Source of the DNA: Lenzites betulinus
Lineage: Eukaryota; Basidiomycota; Agaricomycetes; Polyporales; Polyporaceae
Reading direction: 5' to 3'
Length of the DNA stretch: 64,000 nucleotides
Assembly: GCA_022264855.1 (NCBI GenBank)
Contig: JABYQU010000048.1
Span: 62,001 to 126,000, forward strand
Positions 44,634 through 55,757 of this stretch are shown piece after piece. The position numbers and the translations under genes are program-made. Each line of letters opens with the position of its first letter. The stretch's first letter is position 1. The notes beneath the pieces are model-generated. The model was not told the origin of the DNA. It saw only the letters and a program-made list of their open reading frames with translations, and did not search any database.

Positions 44634-44748
44634 ATGGACATGTCTTAGAAGCTCGCATTCGACATTACATACTGCCACCTTTGCTCACATCCATAGTATA
44701 GCATCTAATAGACTACCTCTCTTCCACGCAGAACCCTCGACGGGCAGT

Positions 44749-46311
44749 TCAATACACTGGAAAGCTGCCATCAACCTCAGTTGCCCAAGCCCTCAGACCG
44801 CCAATCAGGTCCTTGACCACACCAACGCATCCCGCGTTCTTCAACGCGTCTACCGCCAACTGGGAATCGTTCCCCAGCCTACACACGACGTAGACGTCTT
44901 TTCCGTCGTCTACGCCAGGCGTCTCTCTCAGAGAGGCAGGCGGTTTCGTAAGGAACTCCTTTATGGGTATGTCTGCGCATGTGTGTTATGAATGGTGACA
45001 CCCCAGGCAACACGCTGCTCACTAATGGACCCCGGTAAGTGGCAAATCCCGAACTCCGTGCGCGGTCGAACATCCAGCACGCAAACAGACCGCCGTCCTT
45101 CGTGTAGGACTTGTTCAAGTTCCTGTAAATTTCACCCCCATGGGCTCGACGACAGAAGCTTGTCACTGGTTGAAGATCGTACCTTCGCGCGAATGCGGGC
45201 TACAGAGCCACCTTCAGCCAATCCGCGGGACACCCAATCCGGTCGTTCGCCGCCACAGAATGCGACGTAATCCGTTTCCTCGATCTTTCCAACCCTCTGG
45301 CTTTCGTTTCCGCACGCTGGACATGACGCCTTTCTCGAGCGCAATTTTACGCTCCGGAAAGGCGGCATGCCGAGAGCAGAGAACATCAACAGCGACGGCT
45401 TGCCGTCTAAGAAACCCCATTAGCTCGCCCCCATACTATGCCGAGCAGACTCGCCATGTAGGCCGGTGATGAGCTTGATAGCCTCCAATGCTTGCAAATT
45501 TCCAATGATTCCCGTAACAGCCCCCAGTACCCCAAGTTCCTCGCACGAGCCCGTCAGCTCTGGTGCTGGTGGCTTCGGAAACAAGCATCGGAAGCAGGGC
45601 CCGTTCCCTGGCTGTTCCTCGCCGGGAGTTTTGAGAGGAAGATTGTAGACGCAAAGCTGGCCTTCGAACTGTTGCGCTGCACCGCTCACTAGCGGTTTTC
45701 CGAGCGTTACTGCGGTATCAGAAAGGAGGTAGCGCGTGGGTAGATTGTCTGTGCAGTCGAGTATAAGGTCGTAAGGTGCGAGGAGCGTGCGCGCATTTGT
45801 GGACGAGAGCGCAGTGGCGACAGGATTTACATGTATGCTCCGATTGATTCTATAGGATGCAAATTAAAGGTATTCGTCTTTACATAATTGAGGATTCAAC
45901 GCACTGTTTGATAGCTTGAGCGGCGGAAAGCACTTTGGGCATGCCGACCCGCGCCTCGGAGTGCAGCACCTGGCGCTGGAGGTTGGAGATCTCGACGACG
46001 TCATGGTCAATGATACCAATGGTTCCTGAGAGACCGCCGTCATGCATGGGCACCTGATGCGTGTATTGAAAGCTGACCGATGCCTGCGGCGGCGAGATAC
46101 TGGAGGGCAGGACACCCTAATCCGCCTGCACCGACGACGACTACCGACGCCTGATGCAATTTAAGTTGACCTGTATATGGTCAAGCACATGCGCCGTGGC
46201 ATCCATCCCCACGAACGTACCTTGAAGCCCAATGCCGTCGAGGATCATCTGCCGGCCATATCGACGATAGTCTCCGAGAGGAAGCTGTGGCTGAGGCTCC
46301 GCAGAAGTCAT
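44749..46311 (-). CDS. UBA4: Adenylyltransferase and sulfurtransferase UBA4/MOCS3
   Basis: Minus-strand exons: 46311-46221, 46170-46078, 46025-45905, 45849-45455, 45406-45183, 45122-45023, 44972-44749; 415 residues. The E1-like ThiF domain shows the nucleotide loop [31 protein letters not shown], two zinc CxxC pairs (CFRC, CPAC) and the likely adenylation-domain Cys in [10 protein letters not shown]. The C-terminal rhodanese domain has [20 protein letters not shown] and the persulfide-forming Cys in [11 protein letters not shown]. Uba4 activates Urm1 for tRNA wobble-uridine thiolation and protein urmylation. One intron (45454-45407) has a GC donor (GCGAGT), inferred because only this join gives the conserved LITGLHDGKPSLL. 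Divergent from APC10. Confidence 0.93.
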
Positions 46312-46676
46312 ACCAGTGAAAGATTATTTGCCTTCAACGGAGGATGGCAGTAAATACTCAGGAATGAACACGTTAGTAGCGTGTCCTAGGTCTTCAGTTC
46401 GATATTGTACAAGTTGCGCACTCAACAGAGGACGCGAGTTGGAAGGACGGTGGATCACTCCAGATCGAGATCTTGCCGATTCGAGCACGTGCCCGCGACA
46501 ATGCTAGTTCAAGCTTGACTTGCGCTCGAGTTGCTTTCCTCCGCCACCAGCTGTACTCTCTAGACTCCAACCACACTACTCCTCACATCTCTTCTTCTTT
46601 GGCGTAGCTTCCTTAGACCGCCTACATCTAGTATAAACAAACAAGACGCGCTCGTAGCTACCCCGACATTACGAAC
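46312..46676. promoter_or_regulatory. Shared divergent promoter, UBA4 and APC10
   Basis: 365 bp between the two start codons contain the 5' regions of both genes. No specific element was recognised. Confidence 0.5.
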
Positions 46677-47668
46677 ATGGCAAGCGCAAGCGCCGCCGCA
46701 CCCATACCCATGCCCACTGTCGCCGTCGCCGCACGGCGGCGACTCGCGCAACCTCCACCGCTTTCAGCGCTGCGGCCAGGCTCGGAGGGTGCACCGTTCG
46801 TCATTGGCAGTATGTTCACCATTCGCGTGCAACCACTCGCTATGCCACACTAACAACAGATCCGACTTTGCCTTTCTCCCTATTGTCCCACAGGCAGGAA
46901 CTGTCCCAAATATGTATGGCCTAGCATTGGCCATCTCGCCAAATGGTCCGTGTCCTCGTTCAAGTTTGGCTTCGGGCCGGAGTGCCTGACGGACGATGAT
47001 CCAGATACGTTCTGGCAGTAAGCATGGTCTCCTTTTCGCATCGTCTACGTCTGTTAAGCTCATGCTCACATAGCAGCTCTAGCTCAGATGGTCCACAGCC
47101 GCACTTTATCACTATCGAGTTCCCGCGCAAGGTTTCCGTGCAGGTGCGTGTCTTGCTCTGCGGTAGATGCATCTATAGTAACCCGAGTGCTCAGAAACTT
47201 GCCGTCCAACTATGCTATCCCTTGGACGACTCATACACCCCGGCGAACATGTGTATCCGAGCAGGCACAGGGCCCGTGGACATGCAGGACCTCCGCATAG
47301 TCTCGCTAGACAAGCCCAATGGCTGGGTGACGTTTGATGTCTGCCTGGAGCCAAACGAGGACGGCGAGGGGCTGTAAGTCATACGGCTCACCCTGCTACA
47401 TAACCCTCAATCGTCTGTCCACAGCAAGCCCATTGACCTGCACGTCCTCCAAATCCTGATCATGAACAACCACATGAACGGCAAGGACACGCACGTCCGC
47501 GGAGTTATGGTGCTCGGTCCCCTCGAGTAAGTATCTGTGTTCGCCCGTCAAAGCATGTTTGATGTATACTAATGGTTCGCATTGCTTTGAAGGAGAAAGC
47601 AGAAGGCGTACGAGGAGCCGTTCCCATTTTGGGGTTGGAATTACAAGATGTACGAATGCATTCGGTGA
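46677..47668 (+). CDS. APC10: Anaphase-promoting complex subunit 10 (DOC domain)
   Basis: Exons 46677-46809, 46894-47017, 47077 (or 47074)-47143, 47195-47373, 47425-47526, 47593-47668; 226 residues. The DOC/APC10 jelly-roll domain is clear: WSVSSFKFGFGPECLTDDDP, SDGPQPHFITIEFPRKVSVQ, LDDSYTPANMCIRAGTG, VLQILIMNNHMNGKDTHVR. The protein ends in Ile-Arg, the IR tail by which Apc10 docks on a TPR subunit of the complex. Apc10 works with the activator to recognise D-box substrates during mitotic ubiquitination. The N-terminal Ala/Pro-rich 40 residues are lineage-specific. The third exon has a tandem AG acceptor, so one residue may vary. Confidence 0.92.
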
Positions 47669-47908
47669 TGCGGAATGCTCTTGAGTAGCTTCAATGTGTG
47701 TAGGATAGTTCGCCAATAGCTGCGCTAGCAGTACGCGATATGTATCAAATCCCGGAATCCATGCATCATGTGTGAAATCACGCGTGGTTCAGCCACAGAC
47801 GCGTCGCGCGAACCGGCTGCACGCGTCTTGCGTCTTGCCTTTCGCTGCCACCTACCTCCTGCCTGGTGAACGCGCACGCTCATACCGCACCGCGACAGTG
47901 CGTCCTCG

Positions 47909-48685
47909 ATGTCTACTGCGGGAGCTGGTCTGGCTGCCCCCCACGAGGTCAGAATTACCAACCACGGCAAGATTGCGAGTTGGGTGGCGTTTGCGCTCGA
48001 CCATCTTCAGGTCCGTGGCGGTACGTTAGCCAGGGAATACACGAGCTGAACGGCACTGCAGAAGAACGAAGACAAGCCTCTGGTCCTACATACGCTGCCC
48101 GCGACCAAGGGAAAACCCGCAGTGCCGGCGGATGACATTGCAGAACAGGGTGCTGGAGAGAAAAAAGGCAAGCGAGAAGGTCTGCACCCGTCGATGTCGA
48201 CCATCCCGCGGCTGGTGTCCGTGGTGGAGATTATCAAGCGAGAATATCTGAAGACGCTTAATCCCGCGCAAGCCGAAGCAGGCAGTCTGAGCGGGCTGCA
48301 CCAATACAACGAGATCGGGGACCTGGAGGAGGCAGGGTACATAGAGCGCGCCGAGGACGAAGCTGGACGTCTGGAGTCGCTGGCGCACGCGCTGGAGGGC
48401 CGCAACCAGTGGGTCGTCTCACCGTTTCCGCTGGGCGTGGACTAAGGATGCTGCAGCGTGAAGCAAAAGAAGATTGGGTTCATGCGGGTGACGCTTTCGC
48501 GCAGGGAGATACCCGGGCTGGTCGGCTTGGGCGCGACGTCCGTCTCCATCTCCCGCTGCGTGCATCGACCGCGGCTGACGTGCGCCCACAGATACCAACG
48601 CCCCGCGCTGCGCAAGCTGAACAAGTCCGCACGCGCACGACTGAAGAAGAAGCTCCGGAAGCAGGGGGCGGAGGCGGGGGCGTAG
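47909..48685 (+). CDS. Alba-domain protein, probable RNase P/MRP subunit (RPP25/POP6-like)
   Basis: Exons 47909-48010, 48062-48408, 48457-48537 and 48592-48685 give 207 residues. The Alba fold is indicated by HEVRITNHGKIASWVAFALD, the ...KPLVLHTLPATKGKP strand, and PRLVSVVEIIKREYL. Alba proteins bind RNA/DNA as dimers; in eukaryotes such proteins are RNase P/MRP subunits. The C-terminus is basic (KSARARLKKKLRK). The last intron (48538-48591, 54 bp) is a multiple of three without a stop, so reading through it would give a longer, also open product. The assignment within the Alba family is inference. Confidence 0.75.
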
Positions 48686-48689
48686 GTAG

Positions 48690-49008
48690 CACGATAATGT
48701 ATGGGGTTAGGGTGCGATACTGTATAGGGTTAGGGTTGTATTTGTAATGCATGGAAATGGCCGAAAGCGGGTGTTTGGCGGGACCAAACAAGAGGGCGTT
48801 GTGTGCGACGACGAGCGGCCTTCCCCACACAGCGCCGCCCATCTCGCTCCCCCGTCCCGCTCCCCCTCCTCGCCACCCCCGCTCGCCCCCTCCCCTGCCC
48901 CCACGCCGCCCCCCTCTCCTCCGCGGCCGTCCTCGCTCGTGCGCGCGATCCGCGCCGCCGTACTTGATCTCCGGCTTGCTTTAAAAAGGTCGGACGCCTG
49001 CGCCTCCG
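48690..49008. promoter_or_regulatory. Intergenic region with telomere-like units and promoter of the PHD gene
   Basis: GGGTTAGGG occurs at about 48704-48712 and TAGGGTTAGGGTT at 48725-48737. A pyrimidine-rich tract and a TTTAAA stretch at about 48980 precede the start at 49009. Short TTAGGG units in promoters can be binding sites for telobox-type Myb factors; here this is only a possibility. Confidence 0.4.
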
Positions 49009-52000
49009 ATGCCTCGTCGCACTGCGACCCCCGCCACGCCCGCTCCCCCCGCGTCCCTCCCGCCCCCGCCCCGCGATGTCGCCGTTCTCGCAGAGTCCGA
49101 CCCCCAGTGGGCCGACAACCTCCGCACCCTCCGCCAGCACTGGAAGTGGGCGAACTTCTCCCAGTTCTTCTACACCTTTGCTCAGCTCCTCGCCATGCCG
49201 GATGTCTTCCTAGCAGTCAGTATCGCCTCTTCATCCCTCTCTTGAGCGTGTTCTACGCGTCGTCTATCTCTACGTTCCATTTCCATCTATCCGCTCATCC
49301 TCTAACGCGCTCCTTGCCACACAGGATGTCGAAGACGACCTTGCCCGCGGCACGAACCTCTATCTGCCCCGTATAATGCATCGACTCCTTTATACCCTCT
49401 CACAGGACCGAAAGATCAAGTCAGTACCACCCCGTTCCAGTCAGCGCTTACTTAACTCCTCTCCTAGCATTGACAACTGGCAGACCGCCCTTCGCCGGCA
49501 GTACCTTCGTCGTGCCCCAGAACTCAACCCCATCGGCCCAGAGCCCAGAACCCCCTCTCGCGAGTCTTCTTTAGCCCCATCAGAGGCCCAAGAAGACGAG
49601 GTCAAGGATGAAGTAGCCGTAGAAACGAAGGAAGCCCAGAGCGTGGAGGGTGCCACCGCTGCAGCTCAGGATGATGAACATGCCCCAATCAACGCTCAGC
49701 CCGACTCCCATGGTGGCTCTCTCACAGAACCCAAATCAGAGCAAGACGAGGACAGCAAAGTCCCAGCTGAGGAAACCGCTGCCGAAGCGCCAAGGGTAGA
49801 GAAGACAGAAGAAACAGAGGAGGAGGCCGAGGAGAGCAAGGATTGGTTGGATCTCCCTATGCTCGAAAAGCTCGATTCTCTCCATCTCCTGACAGACTGG
49901 CAATTCCAAAACCCGTACAAGGTCAGGCAACTCATGAAGGATGACGACGAGCTTGCTCAGTGGGTGAGTACACGCATCCTGCCAAGCGGGTTCTGCTTGT
50001 CTCATTTCACTTGTTACCTACAGCGCATAGAGCCCATTGGATATGATGCAAAGACAAACGCATATTGGCTCATCGGACGTACGTTCAACACCGCCTTCTG
50101 GTTATACCTCACGAGTAACATGCTATTCCAGCGGACAGGCTCTGGATCCAACGCGCCCCGCCAAAACCCCCTCGGACGCGCACTCTGAAGCGAAAACGGC
50201 CGACTGCAGCGACTAAGAAGGCTGCCGCGAAAGCTTCTACTAGCAGAGTGGCCGAGTCTGTAACGGACGATGACGACGACGAGCCAGTAACTCGCTCCAA
50301 GCGCACTCGCACGCAGCCTCTGACCCAGAGTACCTCGCGTGGCCGAGCGAACGGCCGTTCTACCCGTACCTCTCGCCGGCATACTCGCGCGTCCTCCCCT
50401 GCGGCGACTGAGCTCAGCTCACCCAACAGGAGCTCGCGCGCGGCCAAAGTTCAGGCAAACAAGAAGCTCGATTTGCAAGCCAAGGAGCTCGCCGAATTCC
50501 AGCGTCAAACCGCTCGCCTCACCAAGGCCCACCCCAGTCCCCGTGCATCCCGTACTGGCGCTCCTAGTTCGGCGAAACGTGCCACGGGCACCCGTATCAG
50601 CGCACGTCTACGACGTTCGACACGAGGTGCTCCCGAAGATGATGAGGACGACGAAGACAGCGAATGGCAACAGGTTCCGGATGAGTGGCTACAGAACAAC
50701 CCATCGCCCAGTCGCCGCAGTAGTGCACGCACGCGTACGAAAGGCAAGGCGAAAGCCGTAGAACAGGATGACGAAGAACAGGACGATGAAACTGCAGAGG
50801 TCACAGCGGACCGCGACGCCGACGCTGATGACGACGCTGCTGAGGCCGGGGAGGCGGGCGGTGCTGTTGGTGATGAAGATGTAGAGCCGGCGGACGAAGT
50901 AGAGGACGTTGCAGCAGAGGGACACTCCAAGCAGAAGACAGGTCTGGAAAGTGATGCTGTCAGCGAGCTGACCGACCTCTCTGAACGTGAGGACGTCACG
51001 ATGGCTGATGCCGATGACCCTGATGAGCCTCCTGCGAGGAGCCGCACTACTCGGAGCCGCAGGACGGTGGAAAAGAAGAAATCCACTCGACAAAGTCAGA
51101 GAAAACCACAACCGCGTGTCGCCAAGAATGCCTCGCCGTCCAAGACACGCGCACAGCCCGAACGAGCTGAATCTCCGGTAGAGGAAGAGCACGCGGATGA
51201 ACCTTCAGCGCCACCGATCCCTGACGACTTTGTCGAGTGGGAAGCGGTATGTGCCTGATCTACAATGCATGACGATCATGCGTATCATACTCACGGCATC
51301 GTGCGATGCTTACTTTTATAGATCGCCGTGACCTTGTCAGAGTGGGAACACGTTGCGGAACAATTCGCTAACGCGACGCATTACCTTGAAAAGGCGCTCT
51401 ACAAAGTGCTCTCACAAAGTGTCGTACCTATCATCACGGCAGAGCTAAGGGTACGTATCGATGCACCATCAACACCACCTGCAATCCTCAGTTCATGATC
51501 GTTGTATAGGAGCATGAGAAGAGACGACGCATTGAAGAGGCCGTTGTCCACCGTAAGCGGTCATCGCGTATTGCCCTGAAAGAAAGCGAAAAGGAAGAGG
51601 CGCGCGCGGCCGCCAAAAAACGCGCAGAGGAAGAAGAGAAGATGGCACGAGCGAAGCGGCAAGAGACACGGTTAAAGAAGGAAGAGGCCGAACGTGCCAA
51701 GAGGGAGCGCGCGCGCGATCAGCGACGAAAGGAGCGTGACGACCGAGAAGCCAGGGCAAAGGCGAAGGCTGAGCGCGCAGAGAGGTACGAGTTCTCGAAG
51801 TTCCATTGCGTGCTCCTGTTAATCCATAGCAGGGCCGATAGCAAGGATGTTGACACATCCGTTGCCCGATCGACCGCTACGCCAACAGTCAACGGTACTC
51901 ATGCCTCATCCTCGGTGCAGCCAAGCCGCGTCGTGACCCCGAACGGCGTGCGCTCCCCCGACTGGATCCTGGACTGCGAGGTGTGTCATAAGCAAGGTGT

Positions 52001-53117
52001 CAATATGGTAAGTACATGGCCACACTTCCACCCGACCGGTGCTTACACTCGTTTAGGATGACGGTCTGGCTATGGTTTCGTGTGGTTCTTGCAACAGGTG
52101 GCAACATATCGCTTGTCACGACCTCAGCGATCAGCGATCCAGTCGGCCAAGACGGAACTGGGAGACTCAGCAATTCTTCTGCTCTCGCTGTCGACACCGA
52201 GCGATGAACGGAGGCGTATATGGCAATCCCCAGCAACAAGCTTATCCACCGTCTTCCCATACTGCGTACGGCTGGTCTCAAACAGGTCGTTCTGTGCCCT
52301 TGCAGAAACCCGGGGGCATTGATCCATACGCGCAGACCTCAGATCTGCGGTACGCGCATCGTTCCCCTGTAGAGAACGGCGCAGGATACTCTCAGCAGCA
52401 ATTCGGCTCGAATCATGTGGGAGCCGCCTCCTACTCGCGCTACTCGTATCCTAACTCTGGCCACTCCTTCTCCCGTCCTCAGTCCGACCAGCGTGGAATG
52501 TCTTCGTCTCGCGGTGTTAACCCTAGCCTGACACCATCATCCTCGTGGACCAACGGCACTAGCTACCCTCCTTTATCCGCTGACCATATGACGGGGCGCA
52601 TGCAGTCCGCTCACTTTGTCCCTCAGTACGCCCACAGCGGAGGTGTTTACGCCAGTAACCGCATTCCCTCCGCCTACCAGGTCAGCCTCAGACAACTGCA
52701 ATGATGTGTACTTTGAGCTGACTCCGCTTCCAGAGCTCATCCACCTCCTCCCACGTTTACACCTCGCCTCACGACGCGCCCGGGACTATGTCAGCGGCGC
52801 GCTGGCCCAGCTCATCGTCCGCGACAAACGGCTACCACGCTCCTACCGGCAACGCCGTCCAAACCGCCGCCGAATCGCTCGCGTTCATGCACGACGGCGG
52901 CGGCCGCTACGGCAGCAGCTCAGGCTGGTCCCAACCGTCGTCCTACGCGCACGGGCAGCAGCCCTCTGCCCCCTCAGGCCACTCCAGCCACTCCAGCCAC
53001 TCGTCGTATCCCCCGGCCCCGCTCGGCGTGGACCCGCTCGCATTCCCCACGCCGCGCGCCGAGCAGCACGTCGGGTCCTCCCTTCCGACCGGCTCCTCCT
53101 TCAATTTCCCGTCATAG
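49009..53117 (+). CDS. DDT/WHIM and PHD-finger chromatin protein (RSF1-like)
   Basis: Ten exons: 49009-49215, 49325-49419, 49468-49963, 50024-50078, 50132-51246, 51322-51450, 51510-51784, 51833-52007, 52057-52680, 52734-53117; 1184 residues. The N-terminus has a DDT/WHIM-type region (QFFYTFAQLLAMPDVF, LARGTNLYLPRIMHRLLYTL, IEPIGYDAKTNAYWLIG). The middle is basic and acidic low complexity. A Lys/Arg/Glu-rich coiled coil follows (about 51510-51784). A PHD finger is split over two exons (C-EV-C...C-GS-C-NRW-...-H-IA-C-H...C-SR-C). The tail is Ser/Tyr/Pro-rich. Such proteins are accessory subunits of ISWI-type remodelers that read histone tails. The 45-48 bp intron before 51833 is in frame and might be retained. 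The exact orthologue is uncertain. Confidence 0.85.
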
Positions 53118-53119
53118 GC

Positions 53120-53725
53120 CGCCTCCCCACCCACCCACAAGCATGACCTCCGCGCCTCGTACATCACGCCGCGCCCGCCACACCGCCCCACCCAGACAGA
53201 CAATACCGCACCGACTTGGCCCGGGTCCGTATATATATTCCGCGTACATAGTAATCGTTGTAATGTTCCCCGGTGCGACACTCTTGGGTCGCGGATGGAT
53301 CCTCTTTTTTTGTTTTGCTCTTACTGTAGATGTAGCCGCTGCCTTCCTGTGCATTCCGCGTTTGTGTCCAATATACTCGTGCTCGTGCGCCGCGCTGAGC
53401 TCCATCATACATCGCGTTGGGGACATATATATCCACAATATGTTGCATCACATCGATGACTCCCAGGTATCATACCATCCTTCTATAACAACAACAACGA
53501 ACACGCTGGTGGACCACCCACCTCGAAGCAAAAGCATAGTACTATCCGCGCGCCGCAAGCAACGCGCGGGATGTGTAGGATACCGCATAGCGGGTACTCA
53601 AGCTAAAAGAGCGACAAGAGATATCTCGCTGTAACGACCGACCCATACTTTGCGTCTGCGTGTACGTATGCGCGTATGTCTATCCTACCCCATCTTAGCC
53701 CGATCCGGGGCCAGTGAGTGGTAAG
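53120..53725. other. 3' intergenic region between convergent genes
   Basis: Holds the 3' ends of the PHD gene (+) and the DUF6534 gene (-). The ORF on the plus strand at 53143-53634 has no protein-like composition. Confidence 0.5.
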
Positions 53726-53726
53726 C

Positions 53727-55757
53727 TCAGACGAGGTCGATGCTCTTGATCTTCTTCATATCGTACTCGCTCTGTCAATGACAATGGGCTATCAATACAC
53801 CAAACACGCCGCTCGCAGAGGGAAGCACGAACGTCCGCCCGCAGCCCCCGGTCGTCGTGCACGATCGTCTGTTGGAACACCTCCACCTTCGGCTGCACAC
53901 ACGCACGCCGTGGTCAGCCACCCGAGGGAGAAGAACGCAGGAAGAAAAAGGGACGCACGACAGGCCCCTGCGACTGCTGCGCGGCCACCGCGCGGAAGCC
54001 GGTCCCGTGCCCGGACGAGAACTCGAAGGAGGGGTACTGCGCGCCGGGCGCGTTCTTGTTGCGGATGTGGTCGCGCGCGTTTAGCGAGCCGAGGAACGAG
54101 TTCGAGTATACTGTCAGTTGGGCGCGCGTCAGTGCTCGTTCGCACGCAAGGGAGGGGAGGAAAGGGGAGGGGAGGGACGCACGCTTCGCCTGGATCTCGA
54201 CGAGCCCGAGGAAGGCGAGACTCTGTTTTTGGGTGGCGAACTACGGGGCGGTCAGTGGGCATCGTGTATACTGCTTAAAGAGTCCGTACCAGGATGACAC
54301 AAAGTAGGGACGCCGTCCTAACCCGGCCCCTAGCGCGTCAGTCTACTGAAAAGACCAAAAACAATCCTCGCTCTACGCACCCAGTGATAGCACCGGTGTT
54401 AACCGCGTACAACAAAATCATGTTAATCCTGCTGTTCGACTCCCTACCCCACAACGCGTCAGCCTCCCATAATTACACCAACTTTTGGGGGGACGCACTT
54501 GTGCCAGGTGCTCCTGCCCTTGTTGAGGTAATACGACAGCGTGACCGCGACGAGCATGTCGACGAGCGCTGCGGACCCGAGGCCGCCGCTGATCGTGATC
54601 TACCCAAGGCGTCGAGTGAATGGCGTTGGTGTAGGGAATGCGTCGAGAGACGTACCAGGGACGACTTTGTGTCACGGAACGTGATCCATTCGGGGTAGAC
54701 GTAGGACAGGATCGTCGAGCCTACAAGGTATGCTCGATAAGATCACCATGCCGCGAAGAGAGCTGGAGAACATACCGATTCCGAAGGCTGGGAGGGAATG
54801 GTGGAAAACGCGTCAATACCGCGGCGAGGCGTCGATGCATTCACCACATACCGACTCGTGCGAGCGCAAACACGCCCTGTAGAGCTATCAGCAATGTCCC
54901 AGCGCGCGAGAGGAAACACACGCACAATAACAATCGTCCAAAGGATCGACTTGCTGCTCACACACCACACTCGCCACACGTAGTACCTAGGCACACGATC
55001 AGCCCCAGCCCGCCACCCCCGATCAAACAGAAGCTCACCCTTGGACACAAAGCGCGATACAAGCCTACATCCGCCATAAGCCACCCTCCCACCACGGAAG
55101 CAGAACGCGACTCACACTTGTAATGACCGTGACCTTCGCGGGACGCGATTAGCAACAATTTTCACAACTTGAACTCCAATCACGTCGCGGGACTCACTCC
55201 AATGCCCCTGCATCGTCACCGTTCGCGAAGCGGAGAAAGGGACGGACGCGAGGTGAGCTTACGTCAGGACACACAACAGACGCGGACGGCGCGTACCAGT
55301 TGATCTCGAGGAAGTACGCGTAGTCGCCGAAGCCCTCGATGAGGTACGCGTACAGGAACTGCATGCAGAACACCGTATGCACGGTCTCGAGCACCCTGGA
55401 GGGTGTGTCAGAGTGGACGGCTGGACCGCGGTCGTCGAGAGCGCGTACCATACGGTACCGACCTGTGCAAGCGAAACGGATGAATATCGAGAAGTATGAA
55501 CATTGGAGGAACGCACAAGGAGCTTTAATGACGTTGCGTCGTTGGGGTATTTCTGGAAGTAAATAAAGGACTGGAGGGTGGTGATCCCGTACAGCCTTGA
55601 AGAGGTCAACATGGCGGAGACAGCGCGACACTCGCAGCTATTAGACACACATGCAGGCGACGAATATCTCAATCAAGAGGCCGCCGATGAAGGGCACTGC
55701 GGGGTTGGCCGAGCTCATCATGACGCTGGAGACGGGAATCTGAACGGTCCCGGACAT
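53727..55757 (-). CDS. DUF6534-type multi-pass membrane protein
   Basis: Many short exons on the minus strand; about 330-340 residues. The start is MSGTVQIPVSSVM at 55757. Helical segments follow: FIGGLLIEIFVACM, LYGITTLQSFIYFQK, LLVGTVWVLETVHTVFCMQ, YYVWRVWCVSSKSILW, VFALARVAFGIGSTIL, and a loop with YLNKGRSTWHK. The end of the membrane region has the family hallmark LYSNSFLGSLNARDHIR. The cytosolic tail ends KKIKSIDLV with the stop at 53729-53727. The likely order is seven membrane spans. This family is very large in mushrooms and its function is unknown. One inferred exon is only 14 nt (GTCGGTACCGTATG), and exon joins around 54950-55240 are not fully resolved. Confidence 0.8.

Noticed and set aside
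44311..44991. 226-codon plus-strand ORF over TIM13 and the UBA4 end
   Set aside because: It reads through TIM13 introns and antisense UBA4 exons. The TIM13 exon structure with twin CX3C motifs explains the locus.
48747..49376. 209-codon plus-strand ORF upstream of and overlapping the PHD gene
   Set aside because: It runs through the Pro/Arg-rich promoter and first exon in another frame. The DDT-type reading from 49009 with good splice sites explains the region.
50505..51192. Long minus-strand ORFs (193 and 167 codons) under the PHD gene
   Set aside because: They are antisense shadows of the codon-biased acidic/basic exon 50132-51246. Their composition (Ser/Ala runs) is the expected mirror of Asp/Glu-rich codons.
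53143..53634. 163-codon plus-strand ORF downstream of the PHD gene
   Set aside because: Located in the 3' region between convergent genes. It has mixed composition and no supported splice structure.
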